DNA of 28,472 nucleotides from assembly GCA_900763675.1 (NCBI GenBank), contig CAAFLE010000063.1, forward strand, positions 1-28,472, given 5' to 3'. Each line of letters starts with the position of its first letter. Position 1 is the first letter of the stretch. This document shows, piece by piece, positions 1 through 7,393 of the stretch. Below the pieces are notes generated by a model. That model had not been told where the DNA came from and made no database searches. It was given only the letters and a program-made list of their open reading frames with translations. The position numbers and the translations under genes were made by a program. The stretch is from an uncultured Oscillospiraceae bacterium (GTDB lineage Bacteria; Bacillota; Clostridia; Oscillospirales; Oscillospiraceae).

Positions 1-23
1 ATATACTTGGGAACGGTATTCAT
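1..23 (-). CDS. Start of an unidentified gene (partial)
   Basis: Only the first seven codons plus part of an eighth (MNTVPKY) lie in the window. The start is convincing because an AGGAGGA site (31-37) sits seven bases upstream of the ATG and a promoter lies upstream at 67-95. It is downstream of asd but separated from it by a terminator, so it is a separate transcription unit. dapA often follows asd, yet these residues do not look like a DapA N-terminus, so no product is assigned. Confidence 0.6.
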
Positions 24-66
24 TTTGTTTTCCTCCTGTGAATGAATAATATTTATTGTGACACGA

Positions 67-95
67 ATACTATCACTGAAATATTGGAAAGTCAA
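67..95 (-). promoter_or_regulatory. Sigma-A type promoter for the gene starting at 23
   Basis: Reading on the minus strand, the -35 is TTGACT (90-95), followed by a 17-base spacer and TAGTAT (67-72) as -10. A transcript would start near 60, giving a leader of about 37 bases that includes the AGGAGG site. Confidence 0.6.
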
Positions 96-201
96 GAAGA
101 AAACAGAATAAAAATACGCAATATAGCGGATTTGTGAATGTTTATGGCAAATCTATGGGAATGATATGAATATAATGTGCGCAATGCCGATGAATAAAAT
201 A

Positions 202-237
202 CAAATGTCCGGCGGTCGGAGAACCGCCGGACATTTG
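202..237 (-). terminator. Intrinsic terminator after asd
   Basis: A perfect 15-bp stem (202-216 with 223-237) encloses a six-base loop just beyond the asd stop codon. On the minus strand it is followed by a T-rich run (GTATTTTATT). It closes the hom-lysC-asd operon. Confidence 0.8.
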
Positions 238-246
238 CAGAATTTT

Positions 247-1245
247 TCAGAGGAGGTATTGCAAAATCTGCACGGCGTTGCTCGCCGCGCCCTTGCGGAT
301 CTGGTCGCCGCAGCACCAGAGCGTGAGGGCGTTTTCCCGCGTAAGATCCTCGCGCACGCGCCCGACCCAGACAAGATCCTGTCCGCTCGTGTCGAGCGGC
401 GTGGGGTAGCAGCGTCCCTCGTAATCCTCAATGAGACGGCAGCCGGGGAAGGCGCGGATGGCGTCGTTCGCCTCGCGGACGGAGATCTTTTCTTTCGTGC
501 GCACCGTTACGGCGATGGAATGCGAGCGCATGACCGGTACGCGCACGCACGTACACGTGACGCGAAGCTCGGGCAGATGCAGAATTTTGCGCCCCTCGTT
601 CTGCATTTTCATTTCCTCGTCGGTGTAGAGATTATCGAGCTGGCTGCCGATGAACGGGATAACGTTGAGCGCGATCTGCGTGGGGAATACCTTCGCTTCG
701 CATTTCTCGCCGCGTCCGAGCGCCGCCATCTGGCGTTCCAACTCCTCCAGACCGCCCTGCCCGGCGCCGGACACCGCCTGGTACGTGCAGGCGACCATAG
801 ACTCGATGGGGGAGAGACGGTTGAGAGCGCCGACCGCCATCGCGGTGATGATCGTCGAGCAGTTGGGGTTTGCGATAATACCGGCGCTGTGCCGGGCGTC
901 CTCGCCGTTGATCTCCGGCACGACGAGCGGCACGCCGGCGTCCATGCGGAACGCGGAGCTGTTGTCGATGAACACCGCGCCGCTTTTCACGATGGCGGGG
1001 GCAAAGGCGCGGGACATCGTGCTTTTCACCGCACCGAGGACAAAATCCATGCCCTCGAACGAGGCGTCTGTCGCCTCCTCCACGACGATCTCCCCGCCGC
1101 GGAACGGAACCGTGCTTCCCGCGCTGCGTGCGCTGGAGAGCGCCCTGAGCCGGGAAACGGGAATGTCGTATTCTTCGAGAACCTTGAGCATTTCGCGGCC
1201 GACCGCGCCGGTCGCGCCGAGAACGGCAATGTTGCAGCTTTTCAT
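247..1245 (-). CDS. asd: Aspartate-semialdehyde dehydrogenase
   Basis: This 332-residue enzyme reduces aspartyl-4-phosphate to aspartate semialdehyde in the cytoplasm, the branch point toward lysine/diaminopimelate and threonine/methionine. Visible motifs are the NADP-binding GATGAVG at residues 10-16, the nucleophilic cysteine C129 in ANPNCST, and the substrate-binding RVPVMRSHS segment. The frame is open upstream to 1314, but the ATG at 1245 is chosen because AAGGAG lies nine bases before it and the protein then begins directly with the Rossmann strand. It starts 19 bases after the lysC stop, so the two are cotranscribed, and it is the last gene before a terminator. Length and motifs fit the bacterial family well. 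Confidence 0.95.
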   Translation of the reverse strand: MKSCNIAVLGATGAVGREMLKVLEEYDIPVSRLRALSSARSAGSTVPFRGGEIVVEEATDASFEGMDFVLGAVKSTMSRAFAPAIVKSGAVFIDNSSAFRMDAGVPLVVPEINGEDARHSAGIIANPNCSTIITAMAVGALNRLSPIESMVACTYQAVSGAGQGGLEELERQMAALGRGEKCEAKVFPTQIALNVIPFIGSQLDNLYTDEEMKMQNEGRKILHLPELRVTCTCVRVPVMRSHSIAVTVRTKEKISVREANDAIRAFPGCRLIEDYEGRCYPTPLDTSGQDLVWVGRVREDLTRENALTLWCCGDQIRKGAASNAVQILQYLL

Positions 1246-1264
1246 AATGGGAAACTCCTTTCCG

Positions 1265-2578
1265 TCAGCCGGTGAACCCGTCATACAATACGCGGATCGC
1301 CTTTTCAAAATCACAGTTTTCTACGCCTACAATGATGGAAAGCTCGTCCGCGCCCTGCGCGATGGTACGGATGTTCAGCCCGTGTTCGCCGAGCGCCTGA
1401 AAAAGCCTGCCGGACGTGCCGGGGCGCGACGGCATTTTACGGCCCACCGCGGCGACGAGCGCGATGCCGTCCTGCACGCGCACGTCGTCCGGGCGGCAGG
1501 TTTTCCGGATGTCGGCGATCACATCGTAGAGCGTGTTTTCGACCGCCGCCGAGGCGACGACGAGCGCAAAGCTGTCCAGCCCGAGCGTGATATGCTCCAC
1601 GCTCACGTGGTAGCGGTCGAGAATTTCGAGCGCGTTGCAGAGCGTTGTGGAGGCGTTCATATTGCGCTTGAGTACCGTGAGAATCGTAAAATTCCGCCGC
1701 CCGGCAATGCCGGTGATCGGGCGCTCCAGTTCGCTTTCACCCTCGATACGGTCCACGATGAGCGTGCCGGGGTCGTCCGGGCGGTTCGTATTCCGGATGT
1801 TGAGCGCAATGCCCTTTTCCTTGACCGGCAGGATGGAATCCTCGTGCAGCACGGACGCGCCCATAAACGCCATTTCGCGCAGCTCCGCATACGTAATGCG
1901 GGGGATCGGGCGCGGATTTTCCACAATGCGCGGGTCCGCCATGAGAATGCCGGAGACGTCCGTCCAGTTTTCGTATACGTCGGCGTTTACCGCCGCGGCG
2001 GCGAGAGCGCCGGTGATGTCGCTGCCGCCGCGTGTCATGACCTTGATCTTCCCCGTCGGCACGGTGCCGTAAAAGCCGGGGATGACGATGCGGGAATGCG
2101 CCCGGAGCGCCGCGGCGATGGCGGCGTCGGTCTTTTCGCGGTCGATCTGCCCGTCGTAGCCGAAGAACACGCAGTCCGCGGCGTCCACGAACGCATAGCC
2201 GAGCGTCTCCGCCATGAGCCGGGCGGTGAAATATTCACCGCGGGAGACAAGCTCGTCCGCGCTCGTGTCCCGCGAGAGCGCGGCGGCGTAGGCGTCAAAT
2301 TCGTCCTCTACGCGGTAGGAAAGCCCCAGCTCGTCGCGGATGGAGACAAACCGCTCGCGGATCGCGGCGAGAATGTCGGCGCAGGAAACGCCGTAGACAA
2401 GATGTGCGTGGCAAAGGTACAAAAGATCGGTGAGCTTATGGTCGCCGCTCGTGCGCTTCCCGGCGGCGGAGATCACGACGATCCGGCGGCTCTCGTCCGA
2501 AAGGACGATGTCGCGCACCTTGCAGAACTGCTCGCTCCCGGCGACGGATGAGCCGCCGAATTTGCATACCTTCAGCAT
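1265..2578 (-). CDS. lysC: Aspartate kinase
   Basis: The 437-residue product phosphorylates aspartate, the first step of lysine, threonine and methionine synthesis. The amino-acid-kinase domain runs from about residue 1 to 290 and begins with the hallmark KFGGSSVA (6-13). It also carries the SRGEYFTA and RGGSDITGA segments typical of the family. The C-terminal 130 or so residues form a tandem ACT regulatory region (ITGIAGRRNFTILTV and ALGEHGLNIRTIAQG segments), where feedback inhibitors bind in known aspartate kinases. The start overlaps the end of hom by seven bases, suggesting translational coupling. Which amino acid inhibits it cannot be read from sequence alone. Confidence 0.95.
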   Translation of the reverse strand: MLKVCKFGGSSVAGSEQFCKVRDIVLSDESRRIVVISAAGKRTSGDHKLTDLLYLCHAHLVYGVSCADILAAIRERFVSIRDELGLSYRVEDEFDAYAAALSRDTSADELVSRGEYFTARLMAETLGYAFVDAADCVFFGYDGQIDREKTDAAIAAALRAHSRIVIPGFYGTVPTGKIKVMTRGGSDITGALAAAAVNADVYENWTDVSGILMADPRIVENPRPIPRITYAELREMAFMGASVLHEDSILPVKEKGIALNIRNTNRPDDPGTLIVDRIEGESELERPITGIAGRRNFTILTVLKRNMNASTTLCNALEILDRYHVSVEHITLGLDSFALVVASAAVENTLYDVIADIRKTCRPDDVRVQDGIALVAAVGRKMPSRPGTSGRLFQALGEHGLNIRTIAQGADELSIIVGVENCDFEKAIRVLYDGFTG

Positions 2579-3726
2579 GATTCTTCCTCCAATGCGGCAA
2601 AGAACAGCCCGGTGCCGTCTTTGCGGATGTTCTGCGCGAGCGCGTGCATTTTTTCTGCGCTCATCGGCTCGGTCACGGCGCGGACAACGTCGCCCTGCGC
2701 CAGCACCGACCGGAGCGGCAGACGGTAGGCGGCAAAGCCGCCGGTGCGGACATAATACGAGCGCAGCGTCTCGCGGTTGTCCGCCTCAACGGTGCGGCAG
2801 CCCTCCGGCAGCATGGAGCGCTCGCCCTGCCGCGCCGCGGCAAGATCGCGCAGCACCGCCGACGCGGTGGGGAAGCGTCCCGCGCCCTGCCCGAGCAGGG
2901 CGATGGAGCCGCAGCGCTCGCCGGTATACCGCGCCATGTTGAAATTTGTGAAAACGGAGCTTTCCGGCGCGGAGCGGGGAAACAGCACCGGTTCGACAAG
3001 CGCCGATACGCTGTCCCCGGCGCGGCTGCCGGAGGCGATCAGACGGCAGACCAGACCGCGGCTTTGAATATCCTCCGCATCGGCGGCGGTAAAATGTTCC
3101 ATGCCCTCGCAGCCCATGCCGCTTTGCGGCAGCAGCCCGAAAGCGACGGCGCAGGCAAGCTGCATTTTCCGCAGCGCGTCCAGCCCGGAGACGTCGGCGG
3201 TCGGGTCCGCCTCGGCGTAGCCGAGCGACTGCGCCTCCGAGAGCGCGTCCGCGTAGGAAAGACCCCGGCGCTGCATGGCGTCGAGCATATAATTCGTTGT
3301 GCCGTTCAGAATCCCGGAAACCGAGAGAATGCGGTCCGTCTGCGCCGAGAGCGAGAGGTTGTGCAAAAACGGCACGCCGCCGCCGCACGCCGCGCTGAAG
3401 AGAAACGCTACGCCCTTCTCCCGCGCTGCCGCCGCCAGCTCCATGCCGTGCGCGGCGACCATCGCCTTGTTTGCCGTTATGAAATGCTTTCCGGCTTCCA
3501 TGGCACGCATCCCATAGGAATACGCCGGGTCCAGCCCGCCGAGCGTTTCCACCACGGCGTCCACCGTCGGATCGCCGAAAATGAGCGCCGCGTCGCTCAC
3601 CATAAAGCTCTCGACCGCTTTTCCCGGTCGGACGAGTACCGGACCCGCCTCCATGCCGGGCGCGTTGAGCAGCATATTGTATACGCCTGCGCCGACCGTT
3701 CCGTATCCCAAAACCGCCGTTTTCAC
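2572..3726 (-). CDS. hom: Homoserine dehydrogenase, short C-terminus
   Basis: The 384-residue enzyme reduces aspartate semialdehyde to homoserine. It shows the NAD(P) fingerprint GYGTVGAGV (7-15), TANKAMVA, GGGVPFL, the strongly conserved ILNGTTNYML, and GYAEADPTADVSG. The start is GTG, chosen because the Rossmann strand begins immediately and no better in-frame start lies upstream. Its ribosome site is weak. Many Gram-positive homologues have about 430 residues with a full ACT domain. Here only about 65 residues follow the catalytic domain (YYVRTGG... to the end), which look like a shortened or degenerate ACT domain, so feedback control may rest mainly on LysC. It is the first gene of hom-lysC-asd. 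Confidence 0.93.
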   Translation of the reverse strand: MKTAVLGYGTVGAGVYNMLLNAPGMEAGPVLVRPGKAVESFMVSDAALIFGDPTVDAVVETLGGLDPAYSYGMRAMEAGKHFITANKAMVAAHGMELAAAAREKGVAFLFSAACGGGVPFLHNLSLSAQTDRILSVSGILNGTTNYMLDAMQRRGLSYADALSEAQSLGYAEADPTADVSGLDALRKMQLACAVAFGLLPQSGMGCEGMEHFTAADAEDIQSRGLVCRLIASGSRAGDSVSALVEPVLFPRSAPESSVFTNFNMARYTGERCGSIALLGQGAGRFPTASAVLRDLAAARQGERSMLPEGCRTVEADNRETLRSYYVRTGGFAAYRLPLRSVLAQGDVVRAVTEPMSAEKMHALAQNIRKDGTGLFFAALEEESC

Positions 3727-3743
3727 AGCATCGCCTGCTTTCT

Positions 3744-3772
3744 ATCATAAAGTGTCTTTGAATCAGAAACAA
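3744..3772 (-). promoter_or_regulatory. Candidate promoter of hom-lysC-asd
   Basis: On the minus strand TTGTTT (3767-3772), a 17-base spacer and TATGAT (3744-3749). The -10 is good and the -35 weak. The predicted leader before the GTG start is only about 11 bases, which agrees with the poor ribosome site seen there. Confidence 0.4.
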
Positions 3773-3797
3773 ATGTTCTTGGCTGGAAATATTGTAA

Positions 3798-3840
3798 CAG
3801 AATGCCCGCGGAAAAGCAACGCTTTTCCGCGGGCATTCTG
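3798..3840 (-). terminator. Terminator after rsmE
   Basis: A perfect 20-bp stem (3798-3817 with 3821-3840) and three-base loop lie 33 bases past the rsmE stop codon. The sequence following on the minus strand is A/T-rich (TTACAATATTT) rather than a clean T-run. The stem sits just upstream of the hom promoter and insulates it from rsmE transcription. Confidence 0.7.
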
Positions 3841-3872
3841 ATGAAATCGGTCAAAGAAAGCCGAAGGAAGTT

Positions 3873-4604
3873 TTACATATTGCCGGTGGCGTACATCAGC
3901 GCGGAGAGCGCGGCGACCGGCGCAGTCTCGCAGCGGAAAATGCGCGGACCCATCGAGCAGATGTGCAGCTTCATAATGCGGGCAAGCTCCGCTTCAAACG
4001 GCTCAAAGCCGCCCTCCGGCCCGGTGAGGATGGCGGCGGAGGCGATGTTCCCGGCATTTTCCACCGCTTCTCGCAGCGTTTCGCGCTCACCGGTTTCATA
4101 CATGAAGAGGGGGAGCGCGGTGGCGTTCGCCTTGTTGAACGCCTCGGCAAGATCGGGCAGGAACCCGACGGTGGGGATCACGCCGCGACCGGACTGCTTG
4201 GCGGCCTCCTCGGCGATGCGCTGCCAGCGGGCAATTTTTTTGTCCGCGTCACCGTTGATGCGTGCCACGCACCGGTTCGACTGGAAGAAAAAGATCTCCG
4301 ACGCGCCTGCCTCGGTGCATTTCTGGAGAATGTAGTCCACCTTGTCGCCCTTGGGGAGACCGGCGAGGATCGTGGTATGCACGCTCGGCTCGCCCTGACA
4401 GGGGACGACCTCGAAAATCTCCGCTTCGACCTCGGTGGGCGTGATCTTCTTCACGGTGCAGTGGTGATCCTTCCCGCCGTCGCATACGATCATCGTGTCG
4501 CCGACGCGCAGCCGCAGCACCTTGGCGTGCGCGGCGTCCTCTCCCAGAATAAACGCCGTGCCTCCGGCGATCGAGCTTCCGCCGGTGAGAAAAAATCTCG
4601 GCAT
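3873..4604 (-). CDS. rsmE: 16S rRNA (uracil-1498-N3)-methyltransferase
   Basis: This 243-residue SPOUT-family enzyme methylates U1498 of 16S rRNA using S-adenosylmethionine. Family landmarks are KGDKVDYILQKCTEAG (85-100), WQRIAEEAAKQSGRG (127-141), and the knotted SAM-binding segments LTGPEGGF (193-200) and MGPRIFRCETAP (218-229). Two close ATGs exist, at 4613 and 4604. The second is chosen because the only ribosome site (GAAAGGA) touches the first but lies about eight bases before the second. It is monocistronic, transcribed divergently from the 149-residue gene and ended by the 3798-3840 hairpin. prmA, often its neighbour, is absent here. Confidence 0.93.
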   Translation of the reverse strand: MPRFFLTGGSSIAGGTAFILGEDAAHAKVLRLRVGDTMIVCDGGKDHHCTVKKITPTEVEAEIFEVVPCQGEPSVHTTILAGLPKGDKVDYILQKCTEAGASEIFFFQSNRCVARINGDADKKIARWQRIAEEAAKQSGRGVIPTVGFLPDLAEAFNKANATALPLFMYETGERETLREAVENAGNIASAAILTGPEGGFEPFEAELARIMKLHICSMGPRIFRCETAPVAALSALMYATGNM

Positions 4605-4635
4605 GAGCAGCATCCTTTCGTTGATCTTTTGCTCT

Positions 4636-4664
4636 ATTATCGCATACTCCCCGCCGGATTGCAA
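4636..4664 (-). promoter_or_regulatory. Promoter of rsmE
   Basis: Minus strand TTGCAA (4659-4664), 17-base spacer, GATAAT (4636-4641). A transcript start near 4629 leaves a leader of about 25 bases. On the plus strand a weaker pair, TTGATC (4621-4626) and CATACT (4643-4648) with a 16-base spacer, overlaps it and could serve the divergent gene at 4713. Confidence 0.6.
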
Positions 4665-4712
4665 GAAGGAACGGAGCGTGGAGCGCGGAATAGAATGGGG
4701 CGAGGTGATCGT

Positions 4713-5162
4713 ATGGATACGGAACGGCTGCACCGGGTCATGGAGCGCGTTTACGGCTCTGCCGAAGCGGCGGAAGAGCGGAGACCGCCGGACGCGCTGC
4801 GCGAGTGCATTCGCATGGAGGCGGACGCCGCAGCGCTGCTGCGTTCGGTCATGCACATAAGCGCCGCGTGCCGGAGCGCTCTCGGCGGTGCGCTGCGCCG
4901 CTGTGAGGCGCGAAGAAAGACGCTCCGCACGGATTTTTTTCTCCGCGAGGGCGAGCGACCGCCGCTCCGGCGGCAGAATGCACTGCCGGGCGTGCTGTCG
5001 GCGCTGCGGCAGATCGTGCTGCTCTGTCGGGCAAGAGCGTCGCTCTATGAGCGCCCGGAGAACGCTCTGCCCCTTTCGCCGGACACGGCGCGCCGCTTTG
5101 CCGCGGAGTGCCGCGCCGAGGAGAGCGCCGCAGCGCGCCTGCTCGCGCTCTCGATGAAGTAA
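4713..5162 (+). CDS. Hypothetical 149-residue helical protein
   Basis: I do not recognise this family with confidence. The start ATG follows a GAGGTG ribosome site. The product is soluble, has no signal peptide or membrane segment, and is almost entirely predicted helix with many Arg, Ala and Glu residues. Glu-containing helices near residues 29-40 (ECIRMEAD) and near the C-terminus (AECRAEES) are placed somewhat as in ferritin-like four-helix proteins, but a full set of metal-binding E and ExxH residues is not evident. It lies between the divergent rsmE and the zinc operon, whose promoter starts right after its stop codon. It could be a degenerate ferritin-like protein; function unknown. Confidence 0.7.
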   Translation: MDTERLHRVMERVYGSAEAAEERRPPDALRECIRMEADAAALLRSVMHISAACRSALGGALRRCEARRKTLRTDFFLREGERPPLRRQNALPGVLSALRQIVLLCRARASLYERPENALPLSPDTARRFAAECRAEESAAARLLALSMK

Positions 5163-5166
5163 TGCC

Positions 5167-5195
5167 TTGACAAAACGGTAAGGAGAGGGTATAAA
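5167..5195 (+). promoter_or_regulatory. Strong promoter of the zinc locus
   Basis: TTGACA (5167-5172), 17-base spacer, TATAAA (5190-5195): one of the best matches to the vegetative consensus in the window. The start would be near 5202, followed by AGGAGG at 5213-5218. No classical Zur-type dyad was found around it. Confidence 0.75.
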
Positions 5196-5225
5196 AAATT
5201 ATAAAATCGCAAAGGAGGGCAGACC

Positions 5226-5522
5226 ATGACAAAGAAATTTCGTTTTATGACGGGCTTGCTGGCCGTAGTGCTGGCATTTGTTATGCTGTCCTCTGTTGCC
5301 TATATCGCAGCGGAAGCCGGCCATGACTGTACCGGCGCAGACTGCGCCATCTGTCATCAGATCAATGTCTGCGAAAACCTGCTTAAGAGCATTGGACTTG
5401 CCGGTTCCGCCGCAGCTGCCGTAGCGGCGATTCGATATGTTCTGTGCCGGATCCTTTCCTCCTGCACAGAGGCTGCCCGCGCCTTTACGCTGGTATCGCT
5501 CAAGGTCAAACTTTCGGATTAA
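5226..5522 (+). CDS. Small Cys/His-rich membrane protein of the zinc locus
   Basis: The 98-residue product has an N-terminal hydrophobic segment (residues 8-30), which may be a signal or anchor. A compact metal-ligand cluster follows with H33, C35, C40, C43, H44 and C49, then a second hydrophobic segment (about 57-76) and a basic tail. The cluster (HDCTG then CAICH) resembles a zinc-binding knuckle exposed at the cell surface. It is the first gene behind the strong promoter at 5167-5195 and the znu genes follow on the same strand, so a role as an accessory metal-binding or sensing protein is likely but inferred. No named family is assigned. The ribosome site AGGAGG lies seven bases before the ATG. 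Confidence 0.8.
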   Translation: MTKKFRFMTGLLAVVLAFVMLSSVAYIAAEAGHDCTGADCAICHQINVCENLLKSIGLAGSAAAAVAAIRYVLCRILSSCTEAARAFTLVSLKVKLSD

Positions 5523-5525
5523 AAC

Positions 5526-5623
5526 ATAAGAACGTTTACAAGGGTGGAGTCTATCTGTTTTCGATAGGCTTTTGCGGCGCTGCCGTTACCCTTGTATTTT
5601 TGCGCCCATTTTTACGTTCTTAT
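5526..5623 (+). promoter_or_regulatory. Nested hairpin element before znuA
   Basis: An outer 10-bp pair (ATAAGAACGT 5526-5535 with ACGTTCTTAT 5614-5623) encloses a 9-bp pair (TACAAGGGT 5537-5545 with ACCCTTGTA 5588-5596). Inside that is a 7-bp hairpin (5549-5555 with 5563-5569) and a small CGGC/GCCG hairpin (5575-5585). The 9-bp stem is followed by TTTTT, as in a terminator, and the znuA ribosome site GGAGG (5632-5636) lies just outside the outer stem. It could be an attenuator, an uncharacterised structured RNA or a small palindromic insertion. It matches no riboswitch class I can recall. Confidence 0.55.
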
Positions 5624-5647
5624 TATGATCTGGAGGTCTATTTACCC

Positions 5648-6670
5648 ATGAAAAGAATAATTCCCCTGTGCCTTGCGTTGATAATGACCGTTGGCCTGCT
5701 GGCAGGCTGCGGCAAGCAGAATGAGCAGACGGCTTCGGATAAAACGAGACTGCGCGTCGTCACCACGATTTTCCCGGAATACGACTGGGTCAGAGAAATT
5801 CTTGGTGACAAGGCGGATAACGCCGAAGTGACCATGCTGCTGGATAATGGCGTTGACCTGCACAGCTATCAGCCCACCGCGGATGATATTGTCAAAATCT
5901 CCGAGTGCGACCTGTTCATCTATGTTGGCGGCGAGTCCGACGGCTGGGTCGATGACGCACTAAAAAACGTCTCAAATAAAAACCAGCGAGTTATCAACCT
6001 GATGGATATTCTCGGCGAAAGCGTAAAGACCGAGGAAACAGTCGAGGGAATACAGGAGACGGAACACGACCATGACCACGAAGAGGATCACGACCACGAA
6101 GAGGACCACGACCACGAAGAGGAGGAAGAACCGGAATACGACGAACACGTATGGCTGTCTCTGAAAAACGCGGAGATTCTGGTAAGCGCCATTTCCGGCG
6201 CTTTACAGGAAATCGACCCGGAGCATAAGAACGTTTACTCGACCAATGCCGCTGCGTACATTGAGAAGCTGTCTGCGCTGGATGACGGGTACCGGCAGAC
6301 TGTGGAGACCGCTTCCACGAAAACGGTCCTGTTCGGCGACCGATTCCCGTTCCGCTATCTGGTGGATGATTACGGTTTGAGCTACTACGCCGCCTTTGCG
6401 GGCTGCTCCGCCGAAACCGAAGCGAGCTTCGAGACGATCTCTTTCCTTGCGAATAAGGTGGACGAGCTGAAGCTGCCCTGCGTGCTGACCATTGAGGGCA
6501 CACAGCATAAAATTGCGGAAACCATTGTGCAGAACACGGCGGAGAAGAATCAAAAGATCGTAACGATGGATTCCATGCAGTCTACTACTTCCGAAGATGT
6601 GGCAAACGGCACGACCTACCTCTCTGTGATGGAAAAGAACCTCGCCGTGCTGAAGCAAGCGCTGGGTTAA
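5648..6670 (+). CDS. znuA: Zinc ABC transporter substrate-binding lipoprotein
   Basis: This 340-residue lipoprotein of the cluster A-I metal-binding family captures zinc (possibly manganese) outside the membrane and delivers it to ZnuB. A lipobox LLAGC places the lipidated cysteine at C21. Metal-site residues visible are H72 in DLHSYQP and H167 in DEHVW. Between them a His/Asp/Glu-rich loop (about 138-160, three DHDHEE-like units) is characteristic of zinc-type binding proteins. The third conserved histidine of the family appears to be replaced: the segment reads GDRFPFRYL (230-238), with R232 at the expected place. The frame is open further upstream, but the ATG at 5648 has GGAGG 11 bases before it and directly begins a signal peptide. 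znuC starts 12 bases downstream. Confidence 0.9.
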   Translation: MKRIIPLCLALIMTVGLLAGCGKQNEQTASDKTRLRVVTTIFPEYDWVREILGDKADNAEVTMLLDNGVDLHSYQPTADDIVKISECDLFIYVGGESDGWVDDALKNVSNKNQRVINLMDILGESVKTEETVEGIQETEHDHDHEEDHDHEEDHDHEEEEEPEYDEHVWLSLKNAEILVSAISGALQEIDPEHKNVYSTNAAAYIEKLSALDDGYRQTVETASTKTVLFGDRFPFRYLVDDYGLSYYAAFAGCSAETEASFETISFLANKVDELKLPCVLTIEGTQHKIAETIVQNTAEKNQKIVTMDSMQSTTSEDVANGTTYLSVMEKNLAVLKQALG

Positions 6671-6682
6671 GGAGACAGGGTT

Positions 6683-7393
6683 ATGGCTCAGCTCACCTGT
6701 CAGAATCTCTGCGTCGGCTATGATGGAACGTCCGTTCTGCAAGACCTCAACTTTGAGGTCTTTGCAGGCGACTATCTTTGCATCGCAGGGGAAAATGGCT
6801 CCGGCAAGAGTACGCTTATGAAAACGATCCTCGGTTTGCAGCCGCCCATCAGCGGCAGAATTTTGACGGGTGATGGGCTGAGAAAAAACGAGATCGGCTA
6901 TCTGCCGCAGCAGACTGTCGTACAAAAGGACTTCCCGGCGTCCGTGAGAGAGATTGTTCTCTCCGGGTGTCAGGGACGCTGCGGCAGCCGACCCTTTTAC
7001 AATAAAGAGGAAAAACAGCTTGCGGCGGATGCGATGGAGAAAATGCAAATTGCGCAGCTCGCAAAGCAATGCTACCGGGAGCTTTCCGGCGGGCAGCAGC
7101 AGCGGGTGCTGCTTGCCCGTGCGCTGTGCGCCACACGGAAAATGCTGCTTCTGGACGAGCCGGTCTCCGGACTTGACCCCAAGGTCACGGCGGAGATGTA
7201 TGCGCTCATTGAAAAGCTCAACCGGGAGGACGGCATCACCGTGATCATGATCTCTCACGACATTGCCGCTGCCGTCAAATATGCCAGTCACATCCTGCAT
7301 ATCGGCGACGCCGTTTTCTTCGGAACAAAAGAAGAGTATCGGCAAAGCCCGCAGGGACGGCTGTTCGCCGCGGAGAAAGGCGGCATACAATGA
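6683..7393 (+). CDS. znuC: Zinc ABC transporter ATP-binding protein
   Basis: The 236-residue cytoplasmic ATPase energises zinc uptake. It has Walker A GENGSGKST (36-44), a Q-loop near LPQQ (74-77), signature LSGGQ (134-138), Walker B MLLLDEP (154-160) and the switch histidine H192. The segment SGCQGRCGSRPFY after the Q-loop is typical of zinc/manganese importers of this type. It lies 12 bases after znuA and its stop codon overlaps the znuB start in the arrangement ATGA, so translation of the two is coupled. No motif is missing and length is normal. Confidence 0.95.
   Translation: MAQLTCQNLCVGYDGTSVLQDLNFEVFAGDYLCIAGENGSGKSTLMKTILGLQPPISGRILTGDGLRKNEIGYLPQQTVVQKDFPASVREIVLSGCQGRCGSRPFYNKEEKQLAADAMEKMQIAQLAKQCYRELSGGQQQRVLLARALCATRKMLLLDEPVSGLDPKVTAEMYALIEKLNREDGITVIMISHDIAAAVKYASHILHIGDAVFFGTKEEYRQSPQGRLFAAEKGGIQ

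Noticed and set aside
1..23. Partial gene as dapA
   Set aside because: Position after asd would fit, but MNTVPKY does not resemble a DapA N-terminus, and a terminator plus a separate promoter stand between the genes.
5173..5225. Zur operator at the zinc promoter
   Set aside because: The stretch is A/T-rich, but no dyad like the known Zur box was found.
5526..5623. Known riboswitch class before znuA
   Set aside because: No conserved core of the manganese, nickel/cobalt, fluoride or other classes I know could be matched, so it is reported only as a structured element.
5444..5647. Longer N-terminus for znuA
   Set aside because: The frame is open upstream, but it would overlap the previous gene and lose the signal peptide; ATG 5648 has the ribosome site.
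6063..6126. DHDHEE codon repeats in znuA as a microsatellite or foreign insertion
   Set aside because: His-rich loops at this place are a normal feature of zinc-binding proteins of this family.
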